Part shown: positions 27,885 through 37,258 of the stretch, piece by piece | Position numbering within the stretch: the stretch's first letter is position 1 | Layout: each line of letters begins with the position of its first letter | NCBI GenBank assembly: GCA_018818785.1 | Contig: JAHIRF010000005.1 | Location: forward strand, 339,513 to 403,512 | DNA: 64,000 bases | Reading direction: 5' to 3' | Origin: Thermoplasmatota archaeon | GTDB taxonomy: Archaea; Thermoplasmatota; Thermoplasmata; UBA10834 | Position numbers and translations under genes: made by a program | The notes under the pieces: model-generated | What the model saw: only the letters and a program-made list of their open reading frames with translations | What the model was told of the DNA's origin: nothing | Databases searched by the model: none

Positions 27885-28535
27885 ATGATGGGTGCATCAT
27901 CAGGGAAGATAGTCCGAATCGAAATGAAAGACGAAGTCACAATACGCCTGTTCGTGGAAGAGGGCCCGAAGATAACAAATGAATTGACCGATCTGGCAAA
28001 TTCTATGGCCGAGTCGAATGATAAGCTCAAGGTCGACATCGAGTACGTCGACCGTGGCAGGAATGAACTGCTCAAACAATACCACATCGAGCATTGGCCT
28101 TGCATTGTGCTTGAGAAGGATGGCGTCTCCAGGATCAGGTATTATGGAGTGCCTTCCGGCTACGAGCTCGTGGCCATGAAGGATGCGATACACGAACTAT
28201 CGACATCGAGACCTCGTCTATCCAACATGTCGCTCGAATCGCTGTCGAAGATAAGGCGAAAGGCGAGTGTGAAGGTGTTCGTCCTGACGACCTGTCCTTT
28301 CTGTCCGAGCGTCGCGAGGCATGCATACAGGGCGGCGATCGTATCCGAGAACGTCACCACGGAGATCATAGACTTCTCCATGTTCCAGGACCTTGCGCTG
28401 AGACACTCGGTCATGGGCGTGCCGAAGATGATCCTGAACGATAACATAGACGTCACCGGCGTGGTCGATGAAGTGGATTTCTTCAAGCGATTGAGGGACG
28501 CGGACATGTCCCTCTTGGACGGTATGTATCAGTGA
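27885..28535 (+). CDS. Protein disulfide oxidoreductase-like protein (two thioredoxin folds, one active site)
   Basis: 216 residues. The layout matches archaeal PDO/Grx-like proteins with two tandem thioredoxin folds: N domain about residues 15-105 with the cis-Pro strand 'HWPCIVLEK', C domain about 125-212 with the redox motif Cys137-Pro-Phe-Cys140 ('LTTCPFCPSVARHAYRA') and cis-Pro 'VMGVPKMILND'. The N domain has no CxxC: the segment 'FVEEGPKITNEL' is where it would be. It is therefore a one-site PDO. It is divergent from arsM over a candidate operator, so it may supply reduced thiols for arsenic handling, which is inference only. Confidence 0.8.
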   Translation: MMGASSGKIVRIEMKDEVTIRLFVEEGPKITNELTDLANSMAESNDKLKVDIEYVDRGRNELLKQYHIEHWPCIVLEKDGVSRIRYYGVPSGYELVAMKDAIHELSTSRPRLSNMSLESLSKIRRKASVKVFVLTTCPFCPSVARHAYRAAIVSENVTTEIIDFSMFQDLALRHSVMGVPKMILNDNIDVTGVVDEVDFFKRLRDADMSLLDGMYQ

Positions 28536-28567
28536 TGATCTGATCGTTCATCCATCGATACGACCGC

Positions 28568-29437
28568 TCACCATTCTCTGATCGACAAGGTGTATGTGAC
28601 GGTGTCGCCCGAGATGCTGTCCACCTTCTCGATCTCCACCATCTTCCCCGTCGCCCTTGCAGCGGCTGTCAGGATGCACGAACATCCGAAGCAGGGCATC
28701 TGCCTGCAAGTGTCCGGCCGTTCCTTCCTTATCGCCGTGCATTGCTCCAGCAAGCCCGAGTACTCCACCCTGAGGACCGTCTTGCCGTCGCGCTCCTTGA
28801 AATGGAAGTCCCCCATGAGGCCATAGCCGTGCTTCAGTATCTGTAGGTACCCTTCCGTCGCTTCCAACCCCGCATCGACGAACCGGACATCCAGCTTCTG
28901 CTCGATGTCGTCGAGGAGTGCCTTCCCGAGAGGCTCCACGAGAAGTCCTGGGGACGACCCGTCCTTTCCCAGCAGCAACGTGAGATCGTCGGAAGCAACC
29001 ACCGGAGGCGAGGCTGGTCCCGTCGTCGCTGGCACCAGGACCCTCTCCGATGAGAGGCCGTGCTTGGCCGGAAGGAAGGTGGCGTTTCCTGGCAAAGAAA
29101 GTGCAGAGACCACGTCGCCTGAGACCCTGGCAGTCGAGCGCATCTGCGACTCTGGGACCGACGAACTCATGTTCCTCTCCGTCAACACGATCGCGGAGAA
29201 AAGCCCCAGGAAGATCGCGCCCGTGGAGCACAGGAGGAATATGTTGCGTTCGTCCTGCAGCTGCGTCACGCGTTCCTGCACTGCAGGGTCCGTCGTCTCC
29301 CCAATGGAACTGATATCGAACTGCGCGGACAACGCGATGAAAAGGAGGAATGCGCCGATGATGACCATCGCGGCGCCGACCATGTGTGGAGGCGTGACCA
29401 CTACGGACCGCCCCATCATTTTCAGCCTGAGCTGCAT
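28568..29437 (-). CDS. Two-helix membrane protein with a Cys-rich cytoplasmic domain, hypothetical
   Basis: 289 residues from ATG 29437; the frame is open to 29536, but that would overlap the preceding gene and adds a polar stretch before the first helix. Two membrane helices ('MVGAAMVIIGAFLLFIAL' and 'FLLCSTGAIFLGLFSAIVL') flank a charged loop. The remaining 190 residues form a soluble alpha/beta domain ending with a Cys cluster 'CRQMPCFGCSCILTAAARA' (CxxxxCxxCxC). It is the last gene of the DUF4129-DUF4350 operon and is probably part of that system. No family recognised. The Cys cluster could bind zinc or an iron-sulfur cluster, or be structural. Confidence 0.6.
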   Translation of the reverse strand: MQLRLKMMGRSVVVTPPHMVGAAMVIIGAFLLFIALSAQFDISSIGETTDPAVQERVTQLQDERNIFLLCSTGAIFLGLFSAIVLTERNMSSSVPESQMRSTARVSGDVVSALSLPGNATFLPAKHGLSSERVLVPATTGPASPPVVASDDLTLLLGKDGSSPGLLVEPLGKALLDDIEQKLDVRFVDAGLEATEGYLQILKHGYGLMGDFHFKERDGKTVLRVEYSGLLEQCTAIRKERPDTCRQMPCFGCSCILTAAARATGKMVEIEKVDSISGDTVTYTLSIREW

Positions 29438-29513
29438 GGTAACCTGTGCAGAGAAGAGCGTACTATGATTTGTAAGTATGCAGGATGGACATGCGGCTCG
29501 AGGACATGGATTC

Positions 29514-30731
29514 TCACTCGGAATCGGATTTCGCATGATCGATAAGTGTTGTCTTCTCCGTCAATTTGCCGAGGAATTCGTTGTGCCGATTCCTTTCCCG
29601 GAGGGCGTGCCTGAGGAGTCCGACCTTCCATTCCGGATGGAGCTCCATCATCTTTGCCAGGAGCTCCTCGACTGTTTCCGGAGCGACGGGCTCAGGTTCT
29701 ATGGCATTGCGGCCTAGCAGTCGCAGTATTCTTCCCCATATGCGTCTCATGCCCTGTACGACTGTCCCGACAAGACGGCCTATGTAGTCCGTGGTGACCC
29801 ACACGAGAAGCACGAATGCCACGATCAGTACGTGGAACTTGTCCGAGTCCGATATCTCGGCCGTTAACTGCGTAGTCGCGGTTATCGGGTCGAAGTAGTC
29901 GCGGTGGCTCTCATCGAAATAGACGGCCAACCTCAAGCTGCAGATGTCGGTCACGAGGTTATCCGCGAACACCCCGTTGTCCAGCTGGTCTATCATCCCG
30001 TTGATGAGTATGCTCGGGTCGGATAGAAGCAGTATGCTGCCCGAGCCCATGCGTTCCCGTACTATCAGCGGGAACGGTCCCTGCGGCTCCCCCAGGTCCC
30101 TCGTTCTGTCACCATCGGAGTCGAGCCAGCTGGCCACGCTGGATTCCGCGATGACGGTGGTCCCGGATCCCGATACGGAGATCGAGGTCGGGTAGTTCAT
30201 CAAGAGTCGGCTCACGTTGGCCGTGAGTGGATCTTCTTTCAGATCGAAGCATACGGAGAACTCCGGACTACGGTCGAATGACAGGTCCATCATGAGTTTC
30301 CCCGAGAACCTGGAGCTGGCCCCCATGCCTACCAGCAGGCCGTTCCCCGTGCCGAAGTCGTCGGCGAGGACCAGGAGACCTCCGGCCTTCACGAAGGCGC
30401 CGACCAATCCGCTCTCGGCGGTAGTGAATGATTTGGTCGGACCGAGGATCATGAGGACATCCGTTGTAGGGTCGAGGTCCATCTCGAAGAGGTCGGAGTT
30501 GATGATGGTGAGGTCGGTGCCCGTGGCCTCGACGGTGAGCGCAGGAGCGAACCTTCCTAGTTGGTAGGTCGCAACCGCGATGTTGCTCGCGCCGTTCCAG
30601 CTGGTGTTGTATATGGAGAAGTCGTTCGTCGATGAGAATATCGGGGTGGCCATTGTGACCGCGAACAACGCGACCACGAGGAGCAGCACCGCCACGGAGA
30701 CGTAGGCGCGCTTGACCCTACTACCCTGCAT
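29514..30731 (-). CDS. DUF4350 domain protein
   Basis: 405 residues from ATG 30731 (MQGSRVKR); the frame is open further to 30773, but the overlap with the upstream gene makes the later start natural (11-base overlap). N-terminal signal helix, then the DUF4350 domain (about residues 30-260) with 'TDVLMILGPTKSFTTAE' and 'GGLLVLADDFGTGNGLL', then 'GSGSILLLSDPSILING', one transmembrane helix about residues 295-320 and a cytoplasmic C-terminus. DUF4350 proteins usually occur in operons with MoxR, DUF58 and DUF4129 genes. Here the operon holds DUF4129 only, with the other partners at 8792-11232. Confidence 0.85.
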   Translation of the reverse strand: MQGSRVKRAYVSVAVLLLVVALFAVTMATPIFSSTNDFSIYNTSWNGASNIAVATYQLGRFAPALTVEATGTDLTIINSDLFEMDLDPTTDVLMILGPTKSFTTAESGLVGAFVKAGGLLVLADDFGTGNGLLVGMGASSRFSGKLMMDLSFDRSPEFSVCFDLKEDPLTANVSRLLMNYPTSISVSGSGTTVIAESSVASWLDSDGDRTRDLGEPQGPFPLIVRERMGSGSILLLSDPSILINGMIDQLDNGVFADNLVTDICSLRLAVYFDESHRDYFDPITATTQLTAEISDSDKFHVLIVAFVLLVWVTTDYIGRLVGTVVQGMRRIWGRILRLLGRNAIEPEPVAPETVEELLAKMMELHPEWKVGLLRHALRERNRHNEFLGKLTEKTTLIDHAKSDSE

Positions 30732-32871
30732 GCGCACCCCACCTCCCCGCTGGTTTCTTGAGTTGATCGACATGATAGACCATCACCATCATGTCGGTGT
30801 CCGTAACGTTTGTCCCAGAGTATCTTGCCAGCTCGAACAATGAGGTCATCTTTTCTACGAGCGATTCCGAATAGCCTAGGCTCCCCAACAGCCGGGCGAT
30901 CTCCCAATGGGTCATGCTGTCTCTGATCCCGACCTTCCGCTCCTGCGATAAGAACCTGAGGAACGAGTTGTAGTTCCACACGATCAATTCTTTCGGTGTG
31001 TTGGGCGGCCCGTCGAATTCGATCGAACGGGCTGGAGCGAGGTCCTTGATATCCATCTCTGCGGCTCTAAGGTCGACCTTCATTTGTTCGAGCGCCTTCT
31101 GCTCATTGGTCCACCTACGAACCTTCAGTTGCTTATGCATCTGTAGGGCCTTGACCACGGCGCCTATAGTCGCTATGACTAGGAGCCAGAAGTAGTACGC
31201 GTACTGTCCGAAGAACAGATCGCTTGCAGTAAACGGGACTCCTCCCCAACCTGGTATGATCGGCCAGAATGGGTACTTGTCAGTCTTCTCTACGATGTAT
31301 ATTAGGAACTCCGCCTCGTCATGCGAAGTCCTCCAATATGAATTCGGGGGATTGAAATCCACCTGGATATGGTGCGATCCTATGGATAGCGTATATGCTG
31401 GTATTGAGAAGGCGAACGAACCTGTGTCGTTGGTTGTCGCGTTGATCAGCACTATGCCATCTATGGATAATGTGACATTCATTCCAGGAAGGGGATCGCT
31501 TGCATTGCCGGCAAGAGTAAAATCGCCCACGACGAAATGGCTCAAGTAGAATACGTCGGAGAACATGTTCAGAGTCAATGTTGTCGGCACGTCGACCACT
31601 ACGGTCTGCACCCCGGAAGCACATGATGCATATGGAAGTGAACCGTTGTATTCGGCATGGATCGTGTGCGTACCGACCTCCAGGGTCCCGGCAGGGAAGA
31701 CCTGTTCGTACCCACCCGACAGGCTGGTTCTGAACTCTACCAACTCGTCATCCAACGACAGCGTGCAGGTCTTGTTGGCGAGTGATCCGCCATAGACATC
31801 GCGCAGTGTTATGGACACCGTCAACGATTCTTCGGGAGATAGGACCGTGCCGCTCAGAACGACCGTCAACGAGGTCGGGATCAGTGAGATCGAGATTGAG
31901 ACGGGGTCGGATGTGAGGTTTCCAGATTCGAAGCCCGTTCTAGATATGAGGACATGTGCACCAAGCAACGACTCGTTCAGCGGGATCTCCCAAGAGAAAT
32001 CGAACCTGCCCAGCGCACCGGTCACGACCTCGGCGATAACAGCATCGCCCATGACTATTTCAACATGGCAGTCTGACCTGAAGCTGCCGTTGAAGAACAA
32101 GTAACCTCCACCGACGATCTCGTCTCCCAAGTATAGGCTGCTGTCCGATATCCAGAATGTTATGAACGGTTCCACCGATTCCCAGAGGTCGTCGTTATCG
32201 ACCATGAAGTCGTAGATCTCCTCCTCCAATGGTATCAGGAGTTCCCTCAACTTCTCAAGCAGCTCCACTAGACGGTTGCCCGAGAACGGTTCGGTCTCCT
32301 CCACAGACAGGGCGGTTATCTCATCCGCCATCACGATCAACGAATCGATCGTGTCGTTGAAAGATCCGATCAGGTGCGATGCGCGGTCTATTGCGCTCAT
32401 CGCATAGACCGCATCCTCTCCCTCCAAGGACGAGATGTTCGAAAGCGAGGCCACAAGGACCATGGCTTCGAGCAGCTCCTTTTCGGTTTGGATGAGCCCC
32501 TCCTCGCCGTCAATGAAGTCCGAGAACGGGGGGATCAAGAAGCTGAGGTCCGCATAGCTATCTGCGATATCGGGTGCTTCGTCCAACAGCTCAGATGCAG
32601 GCGTGATCAGCGAGGCCGCCGTCGCCAGCTCCTGAGTTCCACCGCCTATGTCCTCGACGTAGAGCAGCTCGAGCGAGTGCTCGAAGTACTGTATCGACGT
32701 GTTAAGCAGCGCAACGACGATCTCAAGGTCCGACGTGACGTAGTCGTAGTTCTCGTGAGATATCTCGGCTCTGGCACCCAACGATGCTACTGGTACCAGC
32801 AGTAGTAACGCGAGCGCAGGGACGATGAGTCTGCGTGCACCTCTTGATGTGTGCTGCGGGGGGCGCATCAT
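30721..32871 (-). CDS. DUF4129 domain protein with Ig-like extracellular region
   Basis: 716 residues; start ATG 32871 (TTG one codon upstream possible). Signal peptide (about 12-32), then an alpha-helical extracytoplasmic domain of about 220 residues, then about three Ig-like/beta-sandwich repeats (about 230-520, for example 'PTSLTVVLSGTVLSPEES'), one membrane helix near residue 560 ('YFWLLVIATIGAVVKAL') and a C-terminal DUF4129 domain with 'SMTHWEIARLLGSLGYS' and 'TSLFELARYSGTNVT' (the Tyr-Ser motif). DUF4129 is linked in many genomes to transglutaminase-like and MoxR/DUF58 genes. First gene of a three-gene minus-strand operon; an AT-rich promoter around 32893-32905 predicts a near-leaderless transcript. 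Confidence 0.82.
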   Translation of the reverse strand: MMRPPQHTSRGARRLIVPALALLLLVPVASLGARAEISHENYDYVTSDLEIVVALLNTSIQYFEHSLELLYVEDIGGGTQELATAASLITPASELLDEAPDIADSYADLSFLIPPFSDFIDGEEGLIQTEKELLEAMVLVASLSNISSLEGEDAVYAMSAIDRASHLIGSFNDTIDSLIVMADEITALSVEETEPFSGNRLVELLEKLRELLIPLEEEIYDFMVDNDDLWESVEPFITFWISDSSLYLGDEIVGGGYLFFNGSFRSDCHVEIVMGDAVIAEVVTGALGRFDFSWEIPLNESLLGAHVLISRTGFESGNLTSDPVSISISLIPTSLTVVLSGTVLSPEESLTVSITLRDVYGGSLANKTCTLSLDDELVEFRTSLSGGYEQVFPAGTLEVGTHTIHAEYNGSLPYASCASGVQTVVVDVPTTLTLNMFSDVFYLSHFVVGDFTLAGNASDPLPGMNVTLSIDGIVLINATTNDTGSFAFSIPAYTLSIGSHHIQVDFNPPNSYWRTSHDEAEFLIYIVEKTDKYPFWPIIPGWGGVPFTASDLFFGQYAYYFWLLVIATIGAVVKALQMHKQLKVRRWTNEQKALEQMKVDLRAAEMDIKDLAPARSIEFDGPPNTPKELIVWNYNSFLRFLSQERKVGIRDSMTHWEIARLLGSLGYSESLVEKMTSLFELARYSGTNVTDTDMMVMVYHVDQLKKPAGRWGAHAG

Positions 32872-33210
32872 CAAACCAATAATCGTTTATCCTATATCTA
32901 TGAATAGCGAGGCTTCCTAGAAGGAAGCGGTCCTAGATGCCTTTGCATTGAAAAACCAATATTTCTTTGGCATTGCACGCTTCTTGGGAAGGTCCTGATC
33001 CGCTCAAATATCCTTCCATAGACCAATGGGCCAGTATTCTGACGAGGTTCATTCCGCCTCGGGATACATGTGCGGTAAGGCTCTAATCATGGATGCGAAG
33101 ATACCATCACGTACTGCCACTCGTGCCAACTTAGGACGTCTCACATTTTAAGTATCGGGACATTTTCATGGCGGAACAATACGGCACCAGATTGCGTTTC
33201 GGACAGTGCG
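32872..33210. other. Divergent promoter region, no gene
   Basis: 339 bases between the divergent DUF4129 and MFS genes. It carries the minus-strand promoter near 32893-32905 and a plus-strand box A 'ttttaagtatc' at 33147-33157, about 60 bases before the MFS start. I see no open frame with coding character, no RNA gene and no repeat in the middle part. Confidence 0.5.
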
Positions 33211-34653
33211 ATGATGAAACCGACGAACAATAATGGCAACGGTCGAGCGATCAAGAACTCGACCTTCGTGCTCATACTCCTGGCATCTATAGCCATCATG
33301 GTCATGTACGTCGAGGCGATGGCCTTCCCATCGCTGCCGATGGTGATGGAAGACTTCGGGCTGACGCCCCAGGACTATTCCCTCGCCTCATGGATCATCA
33401 CGATATACCTCGTCGTCGGGGCAGTTTCCATACCTGTGTTCGGCAAGCTGGGCGACATCTACGGCAAGAAGAAGATGCTCGTCATCGCGATGTCGTTGTA
33501 CACGGTCGCGGTGACATTGACGGGTTTCTCCAGAGACTTCTCAGATTCGATATACGTCATGATCGCCTTCAGGGCGTTCCAGGGGCTGGGCATGTGCATG
33601 TTTCCTCTGGCCTTCTCGATCATAAGGGACGAGTTCCCCAAGGGCCAGATCGCTGTGGCCCAGGGAGTGATATCCGCTATGTTCGGGGTGGGAGCCGCGG
33701 TAGGCTTCGTCCTAGGTGGATATGTCACCGACGCGCTCGGATGGGCATGGACCTATCATACCGTTGTGCCATTCATCGCGATAGCCACCCTCCTGGTCGC
33801 GTTCAAGATGAAGGAGTCACCCGTGAGGTACAAGGGCAAGGTCGATTACATCGGCGCTTCGTTCCTCGGGGGCACCCTGGTCACCTTCCTGGTAGGAATG
33901 ACAGAGACGAGCAACCGCGGCTGGACCGACCCCCTCGTCCTGTCTCTGCTAGCTTCATCTGTCGTGCTGCTGTTCATGTTCATATTCTGGCAGACCAGAG
34001 CGAAGGAACCTCTCGTCCGTCCATCTCTGATGGCTCAGAGGGAGATCGCTCTCACGAACATCATCGCGTTCCTGATCGGCTTCGCGATGTTCACGGTGTC
34101 GCAGACCATCGCTGCGCTCGCGGGCTTCAACTTCGGGCTGGGAGCCATGGAGATCGGCTTGCTGAACCTGCCCATGTCCGGAATAATGCTGATACTTGGA
34201 CCCACCGCCGGATTCTTGGTCAAGAAACGCGGCCCCAAGTGGCCTCTGACAATGGGCATGATCATCGGTATCGCAGGCTTCCTCTATATGTACAGCTGGC
34301 ACTCGACCCAGCTGGACGTGATGATCGGCATAGCCATCATGGGCTCTGGATTAGCATTCGCGATGGTCAGCAGCATCAACATAATCATCGTGTGCACGCC
34401 TAAGGAGGAGACGGGCATATCGACTGGAATGAACATGATCATCAGGACCTCGGGTTCCGTCGTGGGTCCAGCAGTCGCAGCCGTCATCATATCCGAGCAT
34501 TCGGTCTTCAACCCAGTCACGATGACATCGATGCCTGGCGACAGCGCGTATCAGCTCATATTCCTCATGAGCTCCGTGTTCATGGGCGTGGGCGTGTTAC
34601 TATCCCTGTTCATCAGGCATAAGAAGACGATCCCTGGTGAAGGGGACGAATAG
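33211..34653 (+). CDS. MFS drug-exporter family transporter (14-TM, EmrB/QacA-like)
   Basis: 480 residues with about 14 membrane helices, the size of the DHA2 (EmrB/QacA) group. Signatures: 'VEAMAFPSLPMVMEDFG' in the first loop region, 'SWIITIYLVVGAVSIPVFGKLGDIYGKKKMLVI' (about residues 57-90, MFS motif A with GKLGDIYGKKK), 'FRAFQGLGMCMFPLAFSII' and 'GVGAAVGFVLGGYVTDALGW' (motif C). It should export small molecules by proton antiport. Start ATG 33211 or 33214. Stands alone with its own promoter. Substrate unknown. Confidence 0.9.
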   Translation: MMKPTNNNGNGRAIKNSTFVLILLASIAIMVMYVEAMAFPSLPMVMEDFGLTPQDYSLASWIITIYLVVGAVSIPVFGKLGDIYGKKKMLVIAMSLYTVAVTLTGFSRDFSDSIYVMIAFRAFQGLGMCMFPLAFSIIRDEFPKGQIAVAQGVISAMFGVGAAVGFVLGGYVTDALGWAWTYHTVVPFIAIATLLVAFKMKESPVRYKGKVDYIGASFLGGTLVTFLVGMTETSNRGWTDPLVLSLLASSVVLLFMFIFWQTRAKEPLVRPSLMAQREIALTNIIAFLIGFAMFTVSQTIAALAGFNFGLGAMEIGLLNLPMSGIMLILGPTAGFLVKKRGPKWPLTMGMIIGIAGFLYMYSWHSTQLDVMIGIAIMGSGLAFAMVSSINIIIVCTPKEETGISTGMNMIIRTSGSVVGPAVAAVIISEHSVFNPVTMTSMPGDSAYQLIFLMSSVFMGVGVLLSLFIRHKKTIPGEGDE

Positions 34654-34741
34654 TCTGCGAGTGATCGCTATACAGGCAGATACTTTACATAGTTCGCAGA
34701 TACAATCAGGTCCCTTCGGGGTCTGGTGATGGTGGCGGAGC

Positions 34742-36070
34742 TTGAAGCGGTTATTGTTCAGGGCGGTCTATGAACTCGCATATCCGGGATTCTTGCGAGA
34801 GTATCGCAGGTTGATGGGGAACCAGTGGAAGGGATATGCTACGCTGAAGGAAGAGCAGAACGCCTCGCTCAAGAAGCTCGTATCGTTCGCTTACGATAAC
34901 GTGCCGTACTACCACAGATTGTTCAAGGAACTGAACCTGAAGCCAGAGGACGTCCGCACTGTTGATGATCTCCAGAAACTGCCTATCCTCACGAAGGCGA
35001 TCATCAAGCGCAACTGGGACGACCTTAGGCCCATGAACCTGAGAGATATCAGATATGTCGACAAGGCCACGGGCGGTTCCACTGGCACACCCCTGGAATA
35101 CAGGATGAGCAAAAGAGACCAGCGTATGAGCGTGTGCCTTCTGTACCGCGGATGGAGCTACGCGGGATATCATCTATCTGATCGAGTCGTCTTCATGGGC
35201 GGCTCCTCGCTGATGCCCGGGGCGAAGTCTTCTGCTACCAGACGCATGCACGAGATACTCAAGAACATCAGGATGCTCTCGTCGTTCGACATGTCTGAGG
35301 CGGCGATGGAGGACTACGCACGCGAGATAAACAAGGCCGCTCCGAAATACCTGTTCGGCTACGCATCATCCATCTACCATTTCTCTTCCTGGCTGGAGAA
35401 GAACGGTAAGGGCATACATCGGCCGGACGGGATATTCACGACTGCTGAGAAGCTGTTCCCGAAGGCGCGCAAGACCATCGAGGAGACATTCATGTGCCCG
35501 GTCTACGACACATATGGTCTGAACGACGGGGGAGTGTCCGCCTTCGAGTGCAGCGAGAAGACCGGGTTCCACATAGACACCGAGAGAGCGATACTGGAAG
35601 TGGTGGACAAGGATGCGAGGCAGTTGGAGAAGGGCGAAGGACTGATACTGGCCACCAGCCTTCACAACTATGCGATGCCATTCATCAGGTACGACACCGG
35701 GGATGTCGGCGTGCTGTCGGATGAGGTATGTCCCTGCGGTCGCGGTTACCGCCTGCTCAAGGAGATCAAGGGTCGGGAGCAGGAGATGCTCATCACTCCG
35801 GAGGGCATGGCGATACACGGGGAATTCTTCACGCACATATTCTGGGATGTCCGTAACGTGAAGGAGTTCCAGGTCGTACAGGATAAGAAGGACCATCTGA
35901 CGATCAAGATAGTGCCGGAACCTGACTTCGACAAGCGGGAACTGGAGAACGTGAGGGCGTTGATCGCTAAGCGCAGCCCTGCATGGAATGTGGATTTCGA
36001 CATAACTACCAGCATCGACCGGACCAAGGCTGGGAAGTACAGGTTCGTCATAAGTGAGATAATACCATGA
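34742..36070 (+). CDS. CapK-like AMP-forming ligase (phenylacetate-CoA ligase family)
   Basis: 442 residues, TTG start with GGCGGAG just upstream. Adenylate-forming motifs are present: 'YVDKATGGSTGTPLEYRMS' (P-loop, TGGSTGTP), 'FTTAEKLFP', 'VYDTYGLNDGGVSAFEC' (the YGxxE-type motif) and 'FIRYDTGDVGVLSDEVCPCGR' (YxTGD). It belongs to the PaaK/CapK subgroup found in capsule and archaeal polysaccharide clusters, where it may activate an acyl group for sugar decoration. It heads the glycan region and overlaps the next glycosyltransferase gene by 4 bases. The actual substrate is unknown. Confidence 0.85.
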   Translation: MKRLLFRAVYELAYPGFLREYRRLMGNQWKGYATLKEEQNASLKKLVSFAYDNVPYYHRLFKELNLKPEDVRTVDDLQKLPILTKAIIKRNWDDLRPMNLRDIRYVDKATGGSTGTPLEYRMSKRDQRMSVCLLYRGWSYAGYHLSDRVVFMGGSSLMPGAKSSATRRMHEILKNIRMLSSFDMSEAAMEDYAREINKAAPKYLFGYASSIYHFSSWLEKNGKGIHRPDGIFTTAEKLFPKARKTIEETFMCPVYDTYGLNDGGVSAFECSEKTGFHIDTERAILEVVDKDARQLEKGEGLILATSLHNYAMPFIRYDTGDVGVLSDEVCPCGRGYRLLKEIKGREQEMLITPEGMAIHGEFFTHIFWDVRNVKEFQVVQDKKDHLTIKIVPEPDFDKRELENVRALIAKRSPAWNVDFDITTSIDRTKAGKYRFVISEIIP

Positions 36071-37242
36071 GTCCGAAGAATCTCTTAGTCATCACCAACA
36101 GCTTCCCCGACGAGAAGGACCAGACGATCGGGAGCATATTCGTGAAGGAGCAGTTGAGGTATGTATGCTCCAGGTTCGACCAGGTCCATGTGTTCTCGCC
36201 ATCGATGTTCGGCATCGGCCATAGGCCCAAGGCACTGTTCAAGGATTACACGTACGGCAATGTGCATGTCCACTTCCTGAACTACTTCAACATCCCCTTC
36301 GGGCTGAGGTTCATGCGAGAGGTCTTCGTGAAGCTCATGGCGAAAGCCATCTCGAACGAGGTCGACAGGATCGGCGTCAGGTTCGACCTCGTACACGCAC
36401 ACTTCACCTGGCCATCTGGTAGAGTGGCGGTGGAACTGAAGAGGCGGTACAAGTTCCCGGTCGTCATCACTGAGCATACTTCGCTGACTTTCGCGCGCGC
36501 GATCGCGAAGAAGGACAAGCAGTTCGTGAAAGCATGGACTGGATGCGACAGGATAGTCAGGAATGTGTCTTCCGATGTGGGGGAGTTCCAGAAGGTCGGC
36601 ATCCCCCCGGAGAAGGTCGCGTACATCCCGAACGGGTTCGACAGTTCCAAGTTCAGATCGCTCGACAAGGTCGAATGCAGGAGGAAGTTGAACCTGCCTG
36701 AGGACATGAGGATCCTGCTCAGTGTCGGAATGCTCGACGAGGTCAAGGGCTTTCATCATTTGGTCGATGCGATGGCAGATGTCCATCGCGCGCGTGACGA
36801 TGTCATGTGCGTAATAGTCGGAGGCGGCATGTTGCAGGGTGCGCTCGAGACGCAGATACTGCGGCACGGGCTCACGGACTTCGTGAAGCTCGCCGGCAGG
36901 AAACCCTATGGCGAGATGCCTCTGTGGATGAACGCGTGCGACATGCTCGCCCATTCCAGTCTTTCCGAGAGCGGTCCGATGGTCATGTTCGAGGCGATGG
37001 CATGTGGAAGGCCATACGTGGGTACGCGCGTGGGTTCCGTCCCCGATGTCGTGACATCCGACGATTATGGATTAGTATGCGCACCAGGTGATCCCAGTGC
37101 CCTATCCGGGATAATCCTGAAAGCTCTCGATGTCGACTGGAGTGCAGAGAAGATAATCGCGCACGCGCGCAAGTTCGATTGGTCGGAGACGGTGAAACCC
37201 TTGCTTTCGATCTACGACGAGTTGCTCGTGAGAACGACCTAG
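36067..37242 (+). CDS. Family 4 glycosyltransferase (GT-B)
   Basis: 391 residues, ATG 36067 overlapping the previous stop (ATGA). N-terminal GT-B domain with 'NLLVITNSFPDEKDQTIG' and 'DLVHAHFTWPSG'; C-terminal domain with 'RILLSVGMLDEVKGFHHLV' and the EX7E motif region 'LAHSSLSESGPMVMFEAMA' (donor nucleotide sugar site). Typical retaining family 4 glycosyltransferase working at the cytoplasmic membrane face. Coupled with the CapK-like ligase. The sugar donor is unknown. Confidence 0.9.
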   Translation: MSPKNLLVITNSFPDEKDQTIGSIFVKEQLRYVCSRFDQVHVFSPSMFGIGHRPKALFKDYTYGNVHVHFLNYFNIPFGLRFMREVFVKLMAKAISNEVDRIGVRFDLVHAHFTWPSGRVAVELKRRYKFPVVITEHTSLTFARAIAKKDKQFVKAWTGCDRIVRNVSSDVGEFQKVGIPPEKVAYIPNGFDSSKFRSLDKVECRRKLNLPEDMRILLSVGMLDEVKGFHHLVDAMADVHRARDDVMCVIVGGGMLQGALETQILRHGLTDFVKLAGRKPYGEMPLWMNACDMLAHSSLSESGPMVMFEAMACGRPYVGTRVGSVPDVVTSDDYGLVCAPGDPSALSGIILKALDVDWSAEKIIAHARKFDWSETVKPLLSIYDELLVRTT

Positions 37243-37258
37243 GGGACATCCGAGATGC

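Noticed and set aside
28548-29231. 227-residue minus-strand frame
   Set aside because: Out-of-frame shadow of the two-helix Cys protein gene; low-complexity Gly/Arg composition and no family.
33390-34403. 337-residue plus-strand frame
   Set aside because: Alternative frame of the MFS transporter gene, rich in Arg and His; no helices or motifs.
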